A stretch of 29,536 bases of DNA, from contig MGOA01000159.1 of NCBI GenBank assembly GCA_001796965.1, positions 1-29,536 on the forward strand, given 5' to 3'. Under the pieces are notes generated by a model that did no database searches, had not been told where the DNA came from, and worked only from the letters and a program-made list of their open reading frames with translations. The DNA is from Chloroflexi bacterium RBG_16_64_43 (GTDB lineage Bacteria; Chloroflexota; Anaerolineae; Anaerolineales; RBG-16-64-43). Position numbers and translations under genes: made by a program. Below are positions 1-6,909 of this stretch, piece after piece; the first letter of the stretch is position 1, and each line of letters opens with the position of its first letter.

Positions 1-203
1 ATTCCGGCCTTATCCGCAAGATAGCGCATGCTGCCCTCGCCGCGGCCTTCGCGCCCGGCGATCAGGCGCACGTCGAAGCGCTCGGCAGGCAGCCCCGCGG
101 CCAGCTGCACCACGTGCGTTGCCGGGCCGCCGATGTTGAGGCGGGAAATGACTAAAGCCACACGAATGCGCAAAGCAGGCACGCCACCATCCGCCGGCCG
201 CAT
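1..203 (-). CDS. GT4-type glycosyltransferase, N-terminal fragment (runs off window)
   Basis: The minus strand is open from an ATG at 203 to the window edge, giving the first 67 residues. They begin with a short leader, then a beta strand (residues 13-20) and RLNIGGPATHVV (21-32). This is the first Rossmann strand and glycine loop typical of the acceptor-side domain of GT-B family 4 glycosyltransferases; the GGPATH loop is common in transferases acting on lipid-linked glycans. The segment continues as RFDVRLIAGREGRGEGSM, again usual for the family. The catalytic C-terminal half lies outside the window, so donor and acceptor cannot be judged. In-frame GTG (188) and TTG (179) codons are alternative starts, and no clear ribosome binding site precedes any of them. 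It is the most downstream gene of the minus-strand cluster here, and a TATAAT box lies 48 bp upstream. Confidence 0.8.
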   Translation of the reverse strand, partial: MRPADGGVPALRIRVALVISRLNIGGPATHVVQLAAGLPAERFDVRLIAGREGRGEGSMRYLADKAG

Positions 204-250
204 TGCAGAAAGGGCGACCGGCTCATCCAAGACGAATTGAGACAGATTTG

Positions 251-256
251 ATTATA
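251..256 (-). promoter_or_regulatory. Candidate -10 box (TATAAT) for the partial GT4 gene
   Basis: The minus strand reads a perfect TATAAT here, 48 bp upstream of the ATG at 203, in otherwise GC-rich non-coding DNA. That implies a leader of roughly 40 nt. No good TTGACA-like -35 element sits 16-18 bp upstream. The exact hexamer in a high-GC intergenic region makes it a reasonable sigma-70-type candidate and suggests the GT4 gene at the left edge is transcribed separately from the rest of the cluster. Confidence 0.4.
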
Positions 257-292
257 GCGGTGCTGAGGTTTGGGGAGTGGCGGGCCCTTAGG

Positions 293-362
293 CCTCACCC
301 CCTGCCCCTTCTCCATGGAGATCCAGCTCTTGCCGAAGTTGGGTCCTTGGCGGAGAGGGGGG
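293..362. repeat. Palindromic GC-rich intergenic repeat, unit A
   Basis: The left arm (293-314) starts CCTCACCCCCTGCCCC and ends TTCTCC. The right arm (349-361) reads GGCGGAGAGGGGG and is an imperfect complement. The left arm matches, in inverted orientation, the right end of unit B (724-749), and the right arm is the exact reverse complement of 682-694. Units A and B are therefore inverted copies of one repeat family bracketing the non-coding region. C-rich palindromes of this kind are common between genes in some high-GC environmental bacteria; their function is unknown. Confidence 0.6.
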
Positions 363-370
363 AGGAAGGA

Positions 371-405
371 GAAGGAGACGGGGGCCTCCGGCCCCCGTCT
401 CCTTC
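371..405. repeat. Perfect 15-bp hairpin
   Basis: Bases 371-385 (GAAGGAGACGGGGGC) and 391-405 are exact reverse complements separated by a 5-nt loop. The stem is very stable and GC-rich. No T-run follows on the plus strand. On the minus strand a pyrimidine-rich TCCTTCCTCC follows, so weak terminator activity after the GT4 gene ending at 774 is possible. It could equally be part of the repeat cluster in this gap. Confidence 0.7.
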
Positions 406-639
406 AAGACCTCGACCCTCCCGGTGATGCGTCTCACTCGCGTCAATGCGAGGAGCCTTGGCCGCGGAGTAGTGCAAGGCGAGGAAGCCATTTTGGAGCC
501 TCCCGCATCAACCCACGCTTCGTCGCGATTCCGGCGGCAACATGCCTGGGCACGCTACTGCGTGCCTCAATGGTCGGGTGGGGTTGCTCCTCCCGCCAGG
601 AAAGTCGACGTCAGGAAGCATGGAGTGGCGAGGTCATCA

Positions 640-671
640 AGGAGGAGGGGGACAGCTTGCCCCCTCCTCCT
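640..671. repeat. 12-bp hairpin, 8-nt loop
   Basis: Bases 640-651 and 660-671 pair perfectly (core GGAGGAGGGG with CCCCTCCTCC) around the loop ACAGCTTG. It lies about 100 bp beyond the stop of the GT4 gene at 774 in its direction of transcription. No U-tract follows on either strand, so it may block RNA decay or act as a weak terminator rather than a classical one. Confidence 0.6.
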
Positions 672-681
672 CATGTATCAT

Positions 682-749
682 CCCCCTCTCCGCCGGAATC
701 CGCTGAGTCCTATACAGCTTCAAGGCGGAAAGGGGGTCAGGGGGTGAGG
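682..749. repeat. Palindromic GC-rich intergenic repeat, unit B
   Basis: Arm 682-694 (CCCCCTCTCCGCC) pairs with 724-736 with a single mismatch across a 29-nt loop, and the right side continues TCAGGGGGTGAGG to 749. The right end is an inverted near-copy of 293-314 in unit A. It sits immediately after the 3' end (774) of the minus-strand GT4 gene, where such repeats often accumulate. Confidence 0.6.
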
Positions 750-773
750 ACGAGGCGGGAGTTCTGCAAGCTG

Positions 774-1928
774 CTACTTGCGCGGTTCGGTGCACACCTC
801 GCGGTAGATGCGCGCGGTGGTCTCCGCCATCCGGTCGAGTGTGAACTCGCGCGCGAGGCGCGCATTTCCAGCGCGGCCCAGCGCGGCGCCGCGCTCCGGC
901 ATCCTCAGAACCTCGATCAGCGCGCGTGCAAGCTTGGCAGGGTCGTCGGGAGGGACGAGCATTCCGGTGATCTGGTTCTCAATGATCTCAGGCAGCGCGC
1001 TGACGCGCGAGGCGACCACCGGCCGCGCCATCGCCATGGCCTGCAGGGCGACCAACCCAAACCCCTCCCAGCGCGAGGGTATCGCCAGCACATCGATATC
1101 GGCCATGATGTCGGCGATATCGGAGCGCCAACCAAGGAAGTGGAACTTGCCCATGCGGAGGGACCGCGCCAGCGAGAGCATCGCCTGCATCTGCCGTCCA
1201 TCCCCGGCGAGCACCAGATGCGCCTCGGGCAACTTGCGCCGGACGGCCTCGAAGGCCCGCAGCAGCACATCCACGCCCTTCTGCGCCACCATGCGGCCGA
1301 CGAAGCCGATCAAAGGTTCGTCCTGCAGACCAAGCTCGGTCCGCAATCGGCCGGGCGATGCCTGAGCGGCGAATCCCTCGCCGTCCAGGCCGTAATGCAC
1401 CACCTCGATCTTCTCGCGCGCGACGCCTTCGAGCGAGACCAGCGACGCCGCAATGGCGCGTGAAATCGCCAGGATGCGCTCGGCCCGCCGCCGCGATGGC
1501 GCAAAGACCAGACGCAGCAGCCGCGAGCGGCGAAAGCGATCGTCGTTGTGGCGTGAGATGAGGAAGTGCATGCTCTCGAAGGCCCGCACTGCCTGCGCGC
1601 CGTACAGCTCGGCGTGCGGCAGGTGAGCGTGAAGCAGGTCGAAGGGGCCCTGCGCGGCGCGACGCTCGAGCGCCAGGATCGCGTGCCGAATGCGCGCCAC
1701 CGCGCCCGAGTCGATGTGCGCGCGGATCGGGATGCGCGCCGTTGCGATGCCTGCCGCCTCGGCCTGCGCAACAAACTCGTGCTGCAAGCGGCGCGGATCC
1801 TCCATGAGGATCAGGGCGCTCTCGACCTCATGCTCGCGCAAGGCGGGCAGCAGTGCCAGCAGGTGCGTCTCGGCGCCGGCGATGCCGGTGGCCTTGAGCA
1901 GATGGAGGGAACGAAGCGAATTGTTCAC
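774..1928 (-). CDS. GT4 family glycosyltransferase with E-x7-Q active-site variant
   Basis: The 384-residue protein has the two Rossmann domains of GT-B retaining transferases. The N-terminal half opens with LLKATGIAGAETHLL (10-24), an acceptor-side glycine loop, and has LLHAHLP (98-104). The donor half has IGFVGRMVAQKGVDVL (207-222), where R212 and K217 would bind the nucleotide-sugar phosphates, LAGDG (240-244), and WEGFGLVALQAMAMARPVV (287-305). In most GT4 enzymes the last motif is E-x7-E; here E288 is kept but the second position is Q296. Length is normal. The start is a GTG with only a weak upstream purine stretch. The gene follows the GT87-like gene after 45 bp and is probably cotranscribed with it. 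Sugar specificity cannot be read from the sequence. Confidence 0.9.
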   Translation of the reverse strand: MNNSLRSLHLLKATGIAGAETHLLALLPALREHEVESALILMEDPRRLQHEFVAQAEAAGIATARIPIRAHIDSGAVARIRHAILALERRAAQGPFDLLHAHLPHAELYGAQAVRAFESMHFLISRHNDDRFRRSRLLRLVFAPSRRRAERILAISRAIAASLVSLEGVAREKIEVVHYGLDGEGFAAQASPGRLRTELGLQDEPLIGFVGRMVAQKGVDVLLRAFEAVRRKLPEAHLVLAGDGRQMQAMLSLARSLRMGKFHFLGWRSDIADIMADIDVLAIPSRWEGFGLVALQAMAMARPVVASRVSALPEIIENQITGMLVPPDDPAKLARALIEVLRMPERGAALGRAGNARLAREFTLDRMAETTARIYREVCTEPRK

Positions 1929-1973
1929 CAGGCACCATCCGGTTTTTGACTCAAGGCTATCATAGGTCCTCCC

Positions 1974-3302
1974 TCACGCCACTTCTTCTTCCCCCATGCG
2001 AGGAGGCAAGGGTTGATTTCGCAACGCCGGGAAGGTTCGCATCCATCTCAATGTCACCGTCATTAGAAACGTCACCAACAGGAATGGCATGTTGTTCGCT
2101 ACCCAGGCAGGCTTGTAGGCAAAAGAGAACAACACGGCCCCAAAAGACACGCAAAGCACAAGCAATGCGGCGAACCTCACGGCGGCGAATCTCGTTGCTT
2201 GCGCCCCCAACGCGGGAACCTGTCTGCCCTCTTCCTCCGCAAGAACCAGACCCACAAGGCCAATCAGCGCCGCAAGTGTGTAGTCGTGGCTTACGGATGG
2301 AACAAGAACGCCGATCAGGGCCGCCGTCAGTATCACGTACCCATCCAGGCTACGCTCGCCTCTGCGCCAAAGGGCAATGCCCAGCACGGCTGCGCCAGCA
2401 AGGAGAGCAATGAGGCAGGTCAGAGCGACAATCGTTTGCAAGATGCCGGCGACCGCAATACCTCTCTGTGTAAGCTCCGCTCCCACAAGGGCAGCGAATG
2501 AGGCGATCGAATGATTGCCAAGCCATACGCCGGGTGCCGCCACCTGGCGTAGGACGGATGTTACGAACTCGACGAAAAGCCCTGGGCCCATCACGAAGAA
2601 TAGGGCCGCATTCGCCGCGAGAAGAATGATCACGTTTCTAAGGTCCCGCCGTGGGTGCGCCCAGTCGACGATGAGGGCCGAGAGGACGACGGCCGGATAG
2701 ATCTTGAGTTGGATGCCTACGGTGATCAGCACATATCCGAGAAGGCGAAGACTCTCTCTTCGCCTGGCTATGGTCACGCCCGCCAGCGTCAGAGCCATTG
2801 CAATCAAATTCCACTGGCCTCGTTCGATTTCAAAATGGAGCGGGTACGAGAACAACCCAACGCCAAACAGAAGGACGGCGCTCGGCGAGAGACGCCGTGG
2901 CAAGAGCGCGAGATATGGGAAGAAGCCGGCACACCAGAGGTACGCCCCAAGGGTCAGCCCCGACAAGACCGCAAACGACACTCGCGGCTCCATTTTGGCC
3001 AGCGGCCAGAAGAGAATCATGGCGAGAGGGGGATAGGGGTTTCCGCCCGCGTACGGCGCACCGCCGGGGGTGAGCCAGTCTTGCACATACGAAAGCATCA
3101 ATCGCAGGTCCCACCCAATAGGTCGGATCGTCGGTACGTATTCCGGGAAGATCATCGATTGGGATGGCCCAAAGAAGATGGGGATCGCGAAGAAGGCGAA
3201 GAAGGACACTGACAACCCCAGCACCAACATGAGGAAGACTGCCTCTGGACGCGGTGCCCAGACCCACGTGCGAGTGCTCTGAATTCGGTCTTGGTTTATC
3301 AT
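1974..3302 (-). CDS. GT87-like polyprenyl-phosphate-dependent mannosyltransferase (DUF2029), membrane
   Basis: The 442-residue protein has about ten hydrophobic segments from residue 21 onward. Its motifs fit the GT87/DUF2029 family of GT-C enzymes, known from mycobacterial PimE: an acidic residue in the first external loop (WDLRLM, D65), GGNPYPPL (86-93), ERGQWNLI (160-167) and QLKIYP (198-203). Such enzymes transfer mannose or a similar sugar from a polyprenyl phosphate donor on the outer face of the membrane. The ATG at 3302 was chosen over one 24 bp upstream because AGGAGG lies 4 nt before it. The soluble tail ends PPRMGEEEVA, which may derive from an intergenic repeat. Sampled GC is as low as 45%, well below the cluster average, suggesting separate acquisition. 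The donor-sugar assignment is family inference. Confidence 0.8.
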   Translation of the reverse strand: MINQDRIQSTRTWVWAPRPEAVFLMLVLGLSVSFFAFFAIPIFFGPSQSMIFPEYVPTIRPIGWDLRLMLSYVQDWLTPGGAPYAGGNPYPPLAMILFWPLAKMEPRVSFAVLSGLTLGAYLWCAGFFPYLALLPRRLSPSAVLLFGVGLFSYPLHFEIERGQWNLIAMALTLAGVTIARRRESLRLLGYVLITVGIQLKIYPAVVLSALIVDWAHPRRDLRNVIILLAANAALFFVMGPGLFVEFVTSVLRQVAAPGVWLGNHSIASFAALVGAELTQRGIAVAGILQTIVALTCLIALLAGAAVLGIALWRRGERSLDGYVILTAALIGVLVPSVSHDYTLAALIGLVGLVLAEEEGRQVPALGAQATRFAAVRFAALLVLCVSFGAVLFSFAYKPAWVANNMPFLLVTFLMTVTLRWMRTFPALRNQPLPPRMGEEEVA

Positions 3303-3306
3303 TGCA

Positions 3307-3312
3307 CCTCCT
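3307..3312 (-). promoter_or_regulatory. Ribosome binding site AGGAGG deciding the GT87-like start
   Basis: The minus strand reads AGGAGG followed by TGCA and the ATG at 3302. It is the clearest Shine-Dalgarno match in the window and lies inside the longer open frame, so it places the true start at 3302 rather than at the upstream ATG at 3326. Confidence 0.75.
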
Positions 3313-3401
3313 GGGCTACATCTCAATCCCAGTTCACTTCCGATCTGAGAGCGGTTGCCCGGGCGGCACGCCTTCCTGCTGTAGTTTCGACCTGTGCTGA
3401 T

Positions 3402-3415
3402 CTAGGCTCGCCTAG
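3402..3415. promoter_or_regulatory. Small dyad between divergent genes
   Basis: CTAGGC and GCCTAG form a perfect 6-bp dyad around a 2-nt centre, 26 bp upstream of the GTG at 3441. The 138-bp gap holding it is the only divergent gene pair in the window, so it must carry promoters in both directions. A poor TTGCCC/TGTAGT pair (3355-3385) faces the plus-strand gene. Operator function is a guess. Confidence 0.2.
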
Positions 3416-3440
3416 CCGTTTCCATACGAGGTGACAGGTC

Positions 3441-4361
3441 GTGAAGCTCCCGCGGATATCCGTCGTGGTCCCGACGCTCAATCAGGGCGACTTGATCGAA
3501 ACCTGCTTGCGCTCGGTCATCGATCAGGATTACCCCGACGTTGAACTCATTGTCGTTGACGGTGGAAGCAGCGATTCAACCCCCAATGTCCTCGCTAGAT
3601 ACCAGTCCGCTCTAGCAGCTTGGATACGAGGACCCGATCGCGGACAGGGAGACGCCATCAACAAGGGGTGGAGCCGTTCGACTGGTTCCATTCTCGCCTG
3701 GTTGAATTCTGATGATTACTACAATCCCGGTGCTCTACGCCGTGTGGCGAGAGAGTTCGTGGAAGGCCAATCCGTCCAGGTCGTTTCGGGTGGGATCGAC
3801 ATTGTGAACTTCCAGGGCAACCTGATTGGCCACAAGCCAACGTCGACGTTCGACCCCGAACGCCTTCTGCCGTGCGGCATAGTCCCAGGGCAGCCCGCTG
3901 TCTTCCTTGGGCGATCTGTGGTCGAAGCCGTAGGGCCGGTGAATACATCTCTGCATTATGTCCTTGATTGGGAATACTGGCTGCGGGCCTCGCGGGTGGT
4001 AGAACAGTCCGCCTGCCGCTATCTCAAAGAGTCACTAGCCTGTTCTCGCGAGTGGGTCGGCACCAAGACCTCCACGGCGTCCGTGCGCACCGCAGAAGAG
4101 TATCGCAAGGTTCTCGATTCGGTCTTCTCCGAAGAAATGCTCCCGCCAAGTCTGGCGCGCCTCCAGCCCTTCGCTTACAGCCAATCGTGGTGGAGGCAGG
4201 CGTTTGCAGAGTACAGGGACGGCAACCGTTCGCGGGCCCTGGGCAGCCTCGCACACGCGTTGCGAATGTCACCACGGTCATACACACTCCGTCAAATGGT
4301 AGCCGCCTTCGCAGTTGTTCTCCTCAAACCGCGCCGGCTTCACTTCAACTATCACGTGTGA
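3441..4361 (+). CDS. GT2 family glycosyltransferase (only plus-strand gene)
   Basis: The 306-residue protein has a GT-A fold start, ISVVVPTLNQGDLIETCL (6-23), then VVDGGSSDST (38-47, nucleotide-binding D40 and D45), DRGQGDAINKG (66-76) and WLNSDD (87-92) as the DxD-like metal site. The C-terminal half contains GTKTSTASVRTAEEYRKVLD, closely paralleled in the GT2 at 11458-12378 (GTKSTQAAS...EEYRLVLD), so the two are paralogues. There is no transmembrane segment apart from a modest hydrophobic stretch near the C-terminus, so it should act in the cytosol. The GTG start is supported by GAGGTGA at 3428-3434. It sits in the lower-GC block (a sampled line is 50% GC), divergent from the GT87-like gene and convergent with the gene ending at 4478, as expected for an inserted cassette. 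Confidence 0.92.
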   Translation: MKLPRISVVVPTLNQGDLIETCLRSVIDQDYPDVELIVVDGGSSDSTPNVLARYQSALAAWIRGPDRGQGDAINKGWSRSTGSILAWLNSDDYYNPGALRRVAREFVEGQSVQVVSGGIDIVNFQGNLIGHKPTSTFDPERLLPCGIVPGQPAVFLGRSVVEAVGPVNTSLHYVLDWEYWLRASRVVEQSACRYLKESLACSREWVGTKTSTASVRTAEEYRKVLDSVFSEEMLPPSLARLQPFAYSQSWWRQAFAEYRDGNRSRALGSLAHALRMSPRSYTLRQMVAAFAVVLLKPRRLHFNYHV

Positions 4362-4477
4362 ACTAGCATCCACGCGTATGATTTCAGCCGATCGCGGAGT
4401 CTCGCGGCTTTCCAATCGTCGATGAGGCGTGTTCCGCTCGTGCGGTCGACGACGGAGAGCTATTGCCGTGGTTCAAC

Positions 4478-5290
4478 TCACTTTTCTCCAGCGAATCTTG
4501 GGCCCCTCACCCTGATGAGTGACAGCACCTTCTTCGCCACCCTTGGAATGAAACGGTATTCAGGTGTTGGCACTGTCATGGGAGTAGCCCATCGAAGGGC
4601 CGAACGCATTCGTGTTTCGCCTTCTGGGTCGTCGCGGAACGACTCCCCGACGAATTCCTCCCCAAGTCTTTCCGTTGGGAAGGGGACAGCTTCTTCACCA
4701 ATGTATCTCACGAAGCTGGTATGGATGAGAGCTCTCGATCGGGCTATTGGGTAGACCATCATTCCCAGAAACACTTGGTCGTGGGCCCTCTTGTGAAAGA
4801 CCCACCCGCCGGACACAAGGAAGAACACTTCCCACCGACGGATGAGCCTGCCAACGTCGGGAAGGGCGCCTCCGCGACACCCCCACATTCCGCCCAACAT
4901 GGGTTGGTTGTGAAAGGGGTGGTCACGCATTAGGTGGAATCTACTTCCACTTTCCAACCAGGCTTCAACTGCCGCCCGTTCTCTGGACGTGGGGACCGAA
5001 TCGGCGTCTCGGACGATTACGGCATCGACGCCTCGTTCCCCGGCGACCTCAAATCGCCAGAGCATAGGGTCGGCGGAAGGTCTCCATGTGCGAACCCTGC
5101 GCCGACGCACAATCTCCGCTCCAGCAACCTCCAGCTTGGAAACCACATCCTCTGGGATTTCCTGAGAGACATAGAACCGACAACTCCAACCAGGATAAAG
5201 CTGCGCCGCGGTCTCGATGTTCTTTAGTGCACCGGTGCGATAGCACTGCGCATCTCCATACAGCGAGAACGAAATCAGACGTCGAGTCAT
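4478..5290 (-). CDS. GT-A-like glycosyltransferase-related protein (MRDHP/GGMWG family)
   Basis: The 270-residue soluble protein starts MTRRLISFSLYGDAQCYR and contains YPGWSCRFYVSQEIP (32-46), IVRDADS (92-98), FHLMRDHPFH (118-127), LGGMWG (132-137) and AHDQVFL (169-175). From memory, this motif series marks a poorly characterised family in polysaccharide clusters and some viruses, described as glycosyltransferase-like. RDADS would be the DxD metal/nucleotide motif and HDQ a late catalytic element. The ATG at 5290 was chosen because the family consensus begins there; an in-frame start lies 42 bp further up. Substrate is unknown. It converges on the plus-strand GT2 with a 116-bp gap. The 227-bp upstream gap to the next gene shows no clear promoter. 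Confidence 0.75.
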   Translation of the reverse strand: MTRRLISFSLYGDAQCYRTGALKNIETAAQLYPGWSCRFYVSQEIPEDVVSKLEVAGAEIVRRRRVRTWRPSADPMLWRFEVAGERGVDAVIVRDADSVPTSRERAAVEAWLESGSRFHLMRDHPFHNQPMLGGMWGCRGGALPDVGRLIRRWEVFFLVSGGWVFHKRAHDQVFLGMMVYPIARSRALIHTSFVRYIGEEAVPFPTERLGEEFVGESFRDDPEGETRMRSALRWATPMTVPTPEYRFIPRVAKKVLSLIRVRGPRFAGEK

Positions 5291-5517
5291 GGCGCAAATA
5301 CCCCCACGTAACACAACTCGCGCGGCTTCCAAGTGTAACCATGGAGGCGTTGGGAACCCAGTGGTCCCGCTCGGGGCCTCGTCCCTCGCACGCCCGGGGC
5401 GCTCTTCATCTTTGCTCCCATTCCAGCGTCAAGGTCGGGCGGGCGCTCAGCCCATCACCGTTGCGCGGTAGAGAAACACCCCTCGCCGCGCCGTCTCAAG
5501 AAGGGGTTGCATCGGCA

Positions 5518-6786
5518 TCAGTGAGGATCAACTTCCCCCGTCGATTTCGAGCGCACAAAGTCGAGCATTCTTTGCGCTCTTGCCTCCCACGAATTCACAC
5601 GAACGCCTTCGAAGGCACGAGTGACCAATCCTTCCGCGAACTCGGAATCGAGGAGAATCCTTCGAAGCCCAGCCGCCATTGCGTCCGGGTTGGATGGTTC
5701 GACAAGGACTGCAGTTTGGCCGTCGGCGAGAATCTCCGCAAGAGATGGGATATCAGTCGCCACAATCGGCACACCGGCAGCCATATACTCGAACGCCTTC
5801 ATCGGCGATGCGAACCTGGCGAAGTGCTCCACGGTTTCCGGGAAAGGGATTGTGCACACGTCGCAGGCCCGCATCCAAAGCACAATCTCATCGCGCGGAC
5901 GGAAGTCGACGAACATCATGGAGTCTACATCCACGCCACTTGCGCTCCCGAGGGCCAGGTATTGTTCGACGCGATCAAGCGGCCCGCCGACACAGAGAAG
6001 AAGAGGGGGGCGTTCAAGTCCCTTGCCCAGGAGGCCCATGGCCGCGATCAGCTCAGGTATCCCCTTCTCGATCTCGTAGGTTCGAAACTTGCCAATATAG
6101 CCGATAATCATCCGATCGAGTGGCAGCCCAACGCGGCGGCGGCACTCGCTCCTTGAGAGCCCAATCTGGAATCGTGCAAGATCGACCGCATTGGGAACGA
6201 CGAGGATTTTGTGCTTCTCAAGCCCTGAGGCAATGAGGTAGTCCCGGATGCCTCCTGTAGTCGCAATGATCGCCAAGCAGGCACGCAACCCCGGGAGAAG
6301 TCGTCGAAGTGCCCTCATCGGCACGCCATGGCACTCGTAGACTACTCTTCGCGCGCAACTGCGACGACCCCCCGAGAGGCTGATGGCCAGCAGGAGATCC
6401 TGGGTCCACACGATTGAACCGCATCCGGGATCCTGCTCCTTGAGGAAACTGCGAACGGCCGCGGCGAATCCCAAAGCCTTTACGACGGGCCAGAGTTGGG
6501 ATGTCTGAGTCCAAGCTGGGTCAATCCACCTTACGGCGCGCAGAGGTATGTGCTCGAAGTTTGCCCGGACCCCGAAGTACCGATGGACATCAAATCCCTC
6601 GGTGACATGCATGGCACGAGCCTGCTTTGGCGCTAGCGCCGGGGACACTAGGGAGACAGACGCCCCTGCGTCCGTAAGCGTCTCGCATTCCTTGAAGACC
6701 TGGTAGCCGTAGGCCTTCTCAGTAGGAAAGCGCGCGCTCGAGAGGTAGAAGATGTCAGATGTGCGAGTTATTCCCAACAATTCCAC
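5518..6786 (-). CDS. GT4-like glycosyltransferase
   Basis: The 422-residue protein has a GT-B layout. FYLSSARFPTEKAYGYQVFKEC (13-34) is the N-terminal acceptor loop, and VVYECHGVP (148-156) and VPNAVDLARF (197-206) mark the domain linker. In the donor domain are IIGYIGKF (227-234), CVGGP (265-269) and SPMKAFEYMAAGVPIVATD (327-345). The last is the SPxK..EYMA variant of the usual E-x7-E motif, keeping only the distal glutamate (E333), a common subfamily form. The first open start is a GTG at 6786; in-frame TTG codons at 6780 and 6777 are alternatives. The gene belongs to the lower-GC block and is separated from the gene above by 123 bp containing dyad sequences, so it may have its own promoter. 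Confidence 0.85.
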   Translation of the reverse strand: MELLGITRTSDIFYLSSARFPTEKAYGYQVFKECETLTDAGASVSLVSPALAPKQARAMHVTEGFDVHRYFGVRANFEHIPLRAVRWIDPAWTQTSQLWPVVKALGFAAAVRSFLKEQDPGCGSIVWTQDLLLAISLSGGRRSCARRVVYECHGVPMRALRRLLPGLRACLAIIATTGGIRDYLIASGLEKHKILVVPNAVDLARFQIGLSRSECRRRVGLPLDRMIIGYIGKFRTYEIEKGIPELIAAMGLLGKGLERPPLLLCVGGPLDRVEQYLALGSASGVDVDSMMFVDFRPRDEIVLWMRACDVCTIPFPETVEHFARFASPMKAFEYMAAGVPIVATDIPSLAEILADGQTAVLVEPSNPDAMAAGLRRILLDSEFAEGLVTRAFEGVRVNSWEARAQRMLDFVRSKSTGEVDPH

Positions 6787-6835
6787 ACCACCGCTTGTCT
6801 ATGCCCAGATGCAGGTGTAGTCGGCTCCGCTCTTG

Positions 6836-6904
6836 CTCGAGTGGCGTCGGCTGGTCAAGCGCTTGAGAAGAAGCTCTTTCGGCACCCATTCAGCCCCACT
6901 CGAG
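6836..6904. repeat. 9-bp inverted repeat enclosing a 12-bp perfect palindrome
   Basis: CTCGAGTGG at 6836-6844 is the exact reverse complement of CCACTCGAG at 6896-6904. Between them, 6855-6866 reads the perfect palindrome TCAAGCGCTTGA. All of it lies in the 123-bp gap between two minus-strand GT4 genes, at the border between high-GC and lower-GC coding sequence. It could be a terminator for the upstream operon, an operator for the downstream gene, or a recombination scar. Confidence 0.5.
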
Positions 6905-6909
6905 AAAGC

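Larger units (their letters stand above)
204..773. other. 570-bp non-coding region with palindromic repeats
   Basis: This gap separates the GT4 gene at 774-1928 from the partial GT4 at the left edge. I see no convincing gene: open frames across it are arginine-, serine- and proline-rich and resemble no family. It holds two palindromic GC-rich repeat units (293-362 and 682-749) and two strong simple hairpins (371-405 and 640-671). The remaining sequence, about 406-639, shows no recognisable element. Confidence 0.7.

Noticed and set aside
641..760. CRISPR-like array suggested by repeated G-rich tracts
   Set aside because: The repeats are two palindromic units with non-uniform spacing and no spacers of constant length.
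270..1463. A 397-codon plus-strand frame spanning the non-coding gap and the GT4 gene
   Set aside because: It crosses palindromic repeats and then reads antisense to a clear GT4; no ribosome binding site or homology.
4381..4410. Possible bidirectional terminator between convergent genes (AGCCG...CGGCT followed by TTT-like sequence)
   Set aside because: The stem is only 5 bp with a 14-nt loop and a very short T run, too weak to call.
5291..5517. Possible small gene or regulatory RNA in the 227-bp gap
   Set aside because: No conserved-looking frame, no strong hairpin and no convincing promoter were found.
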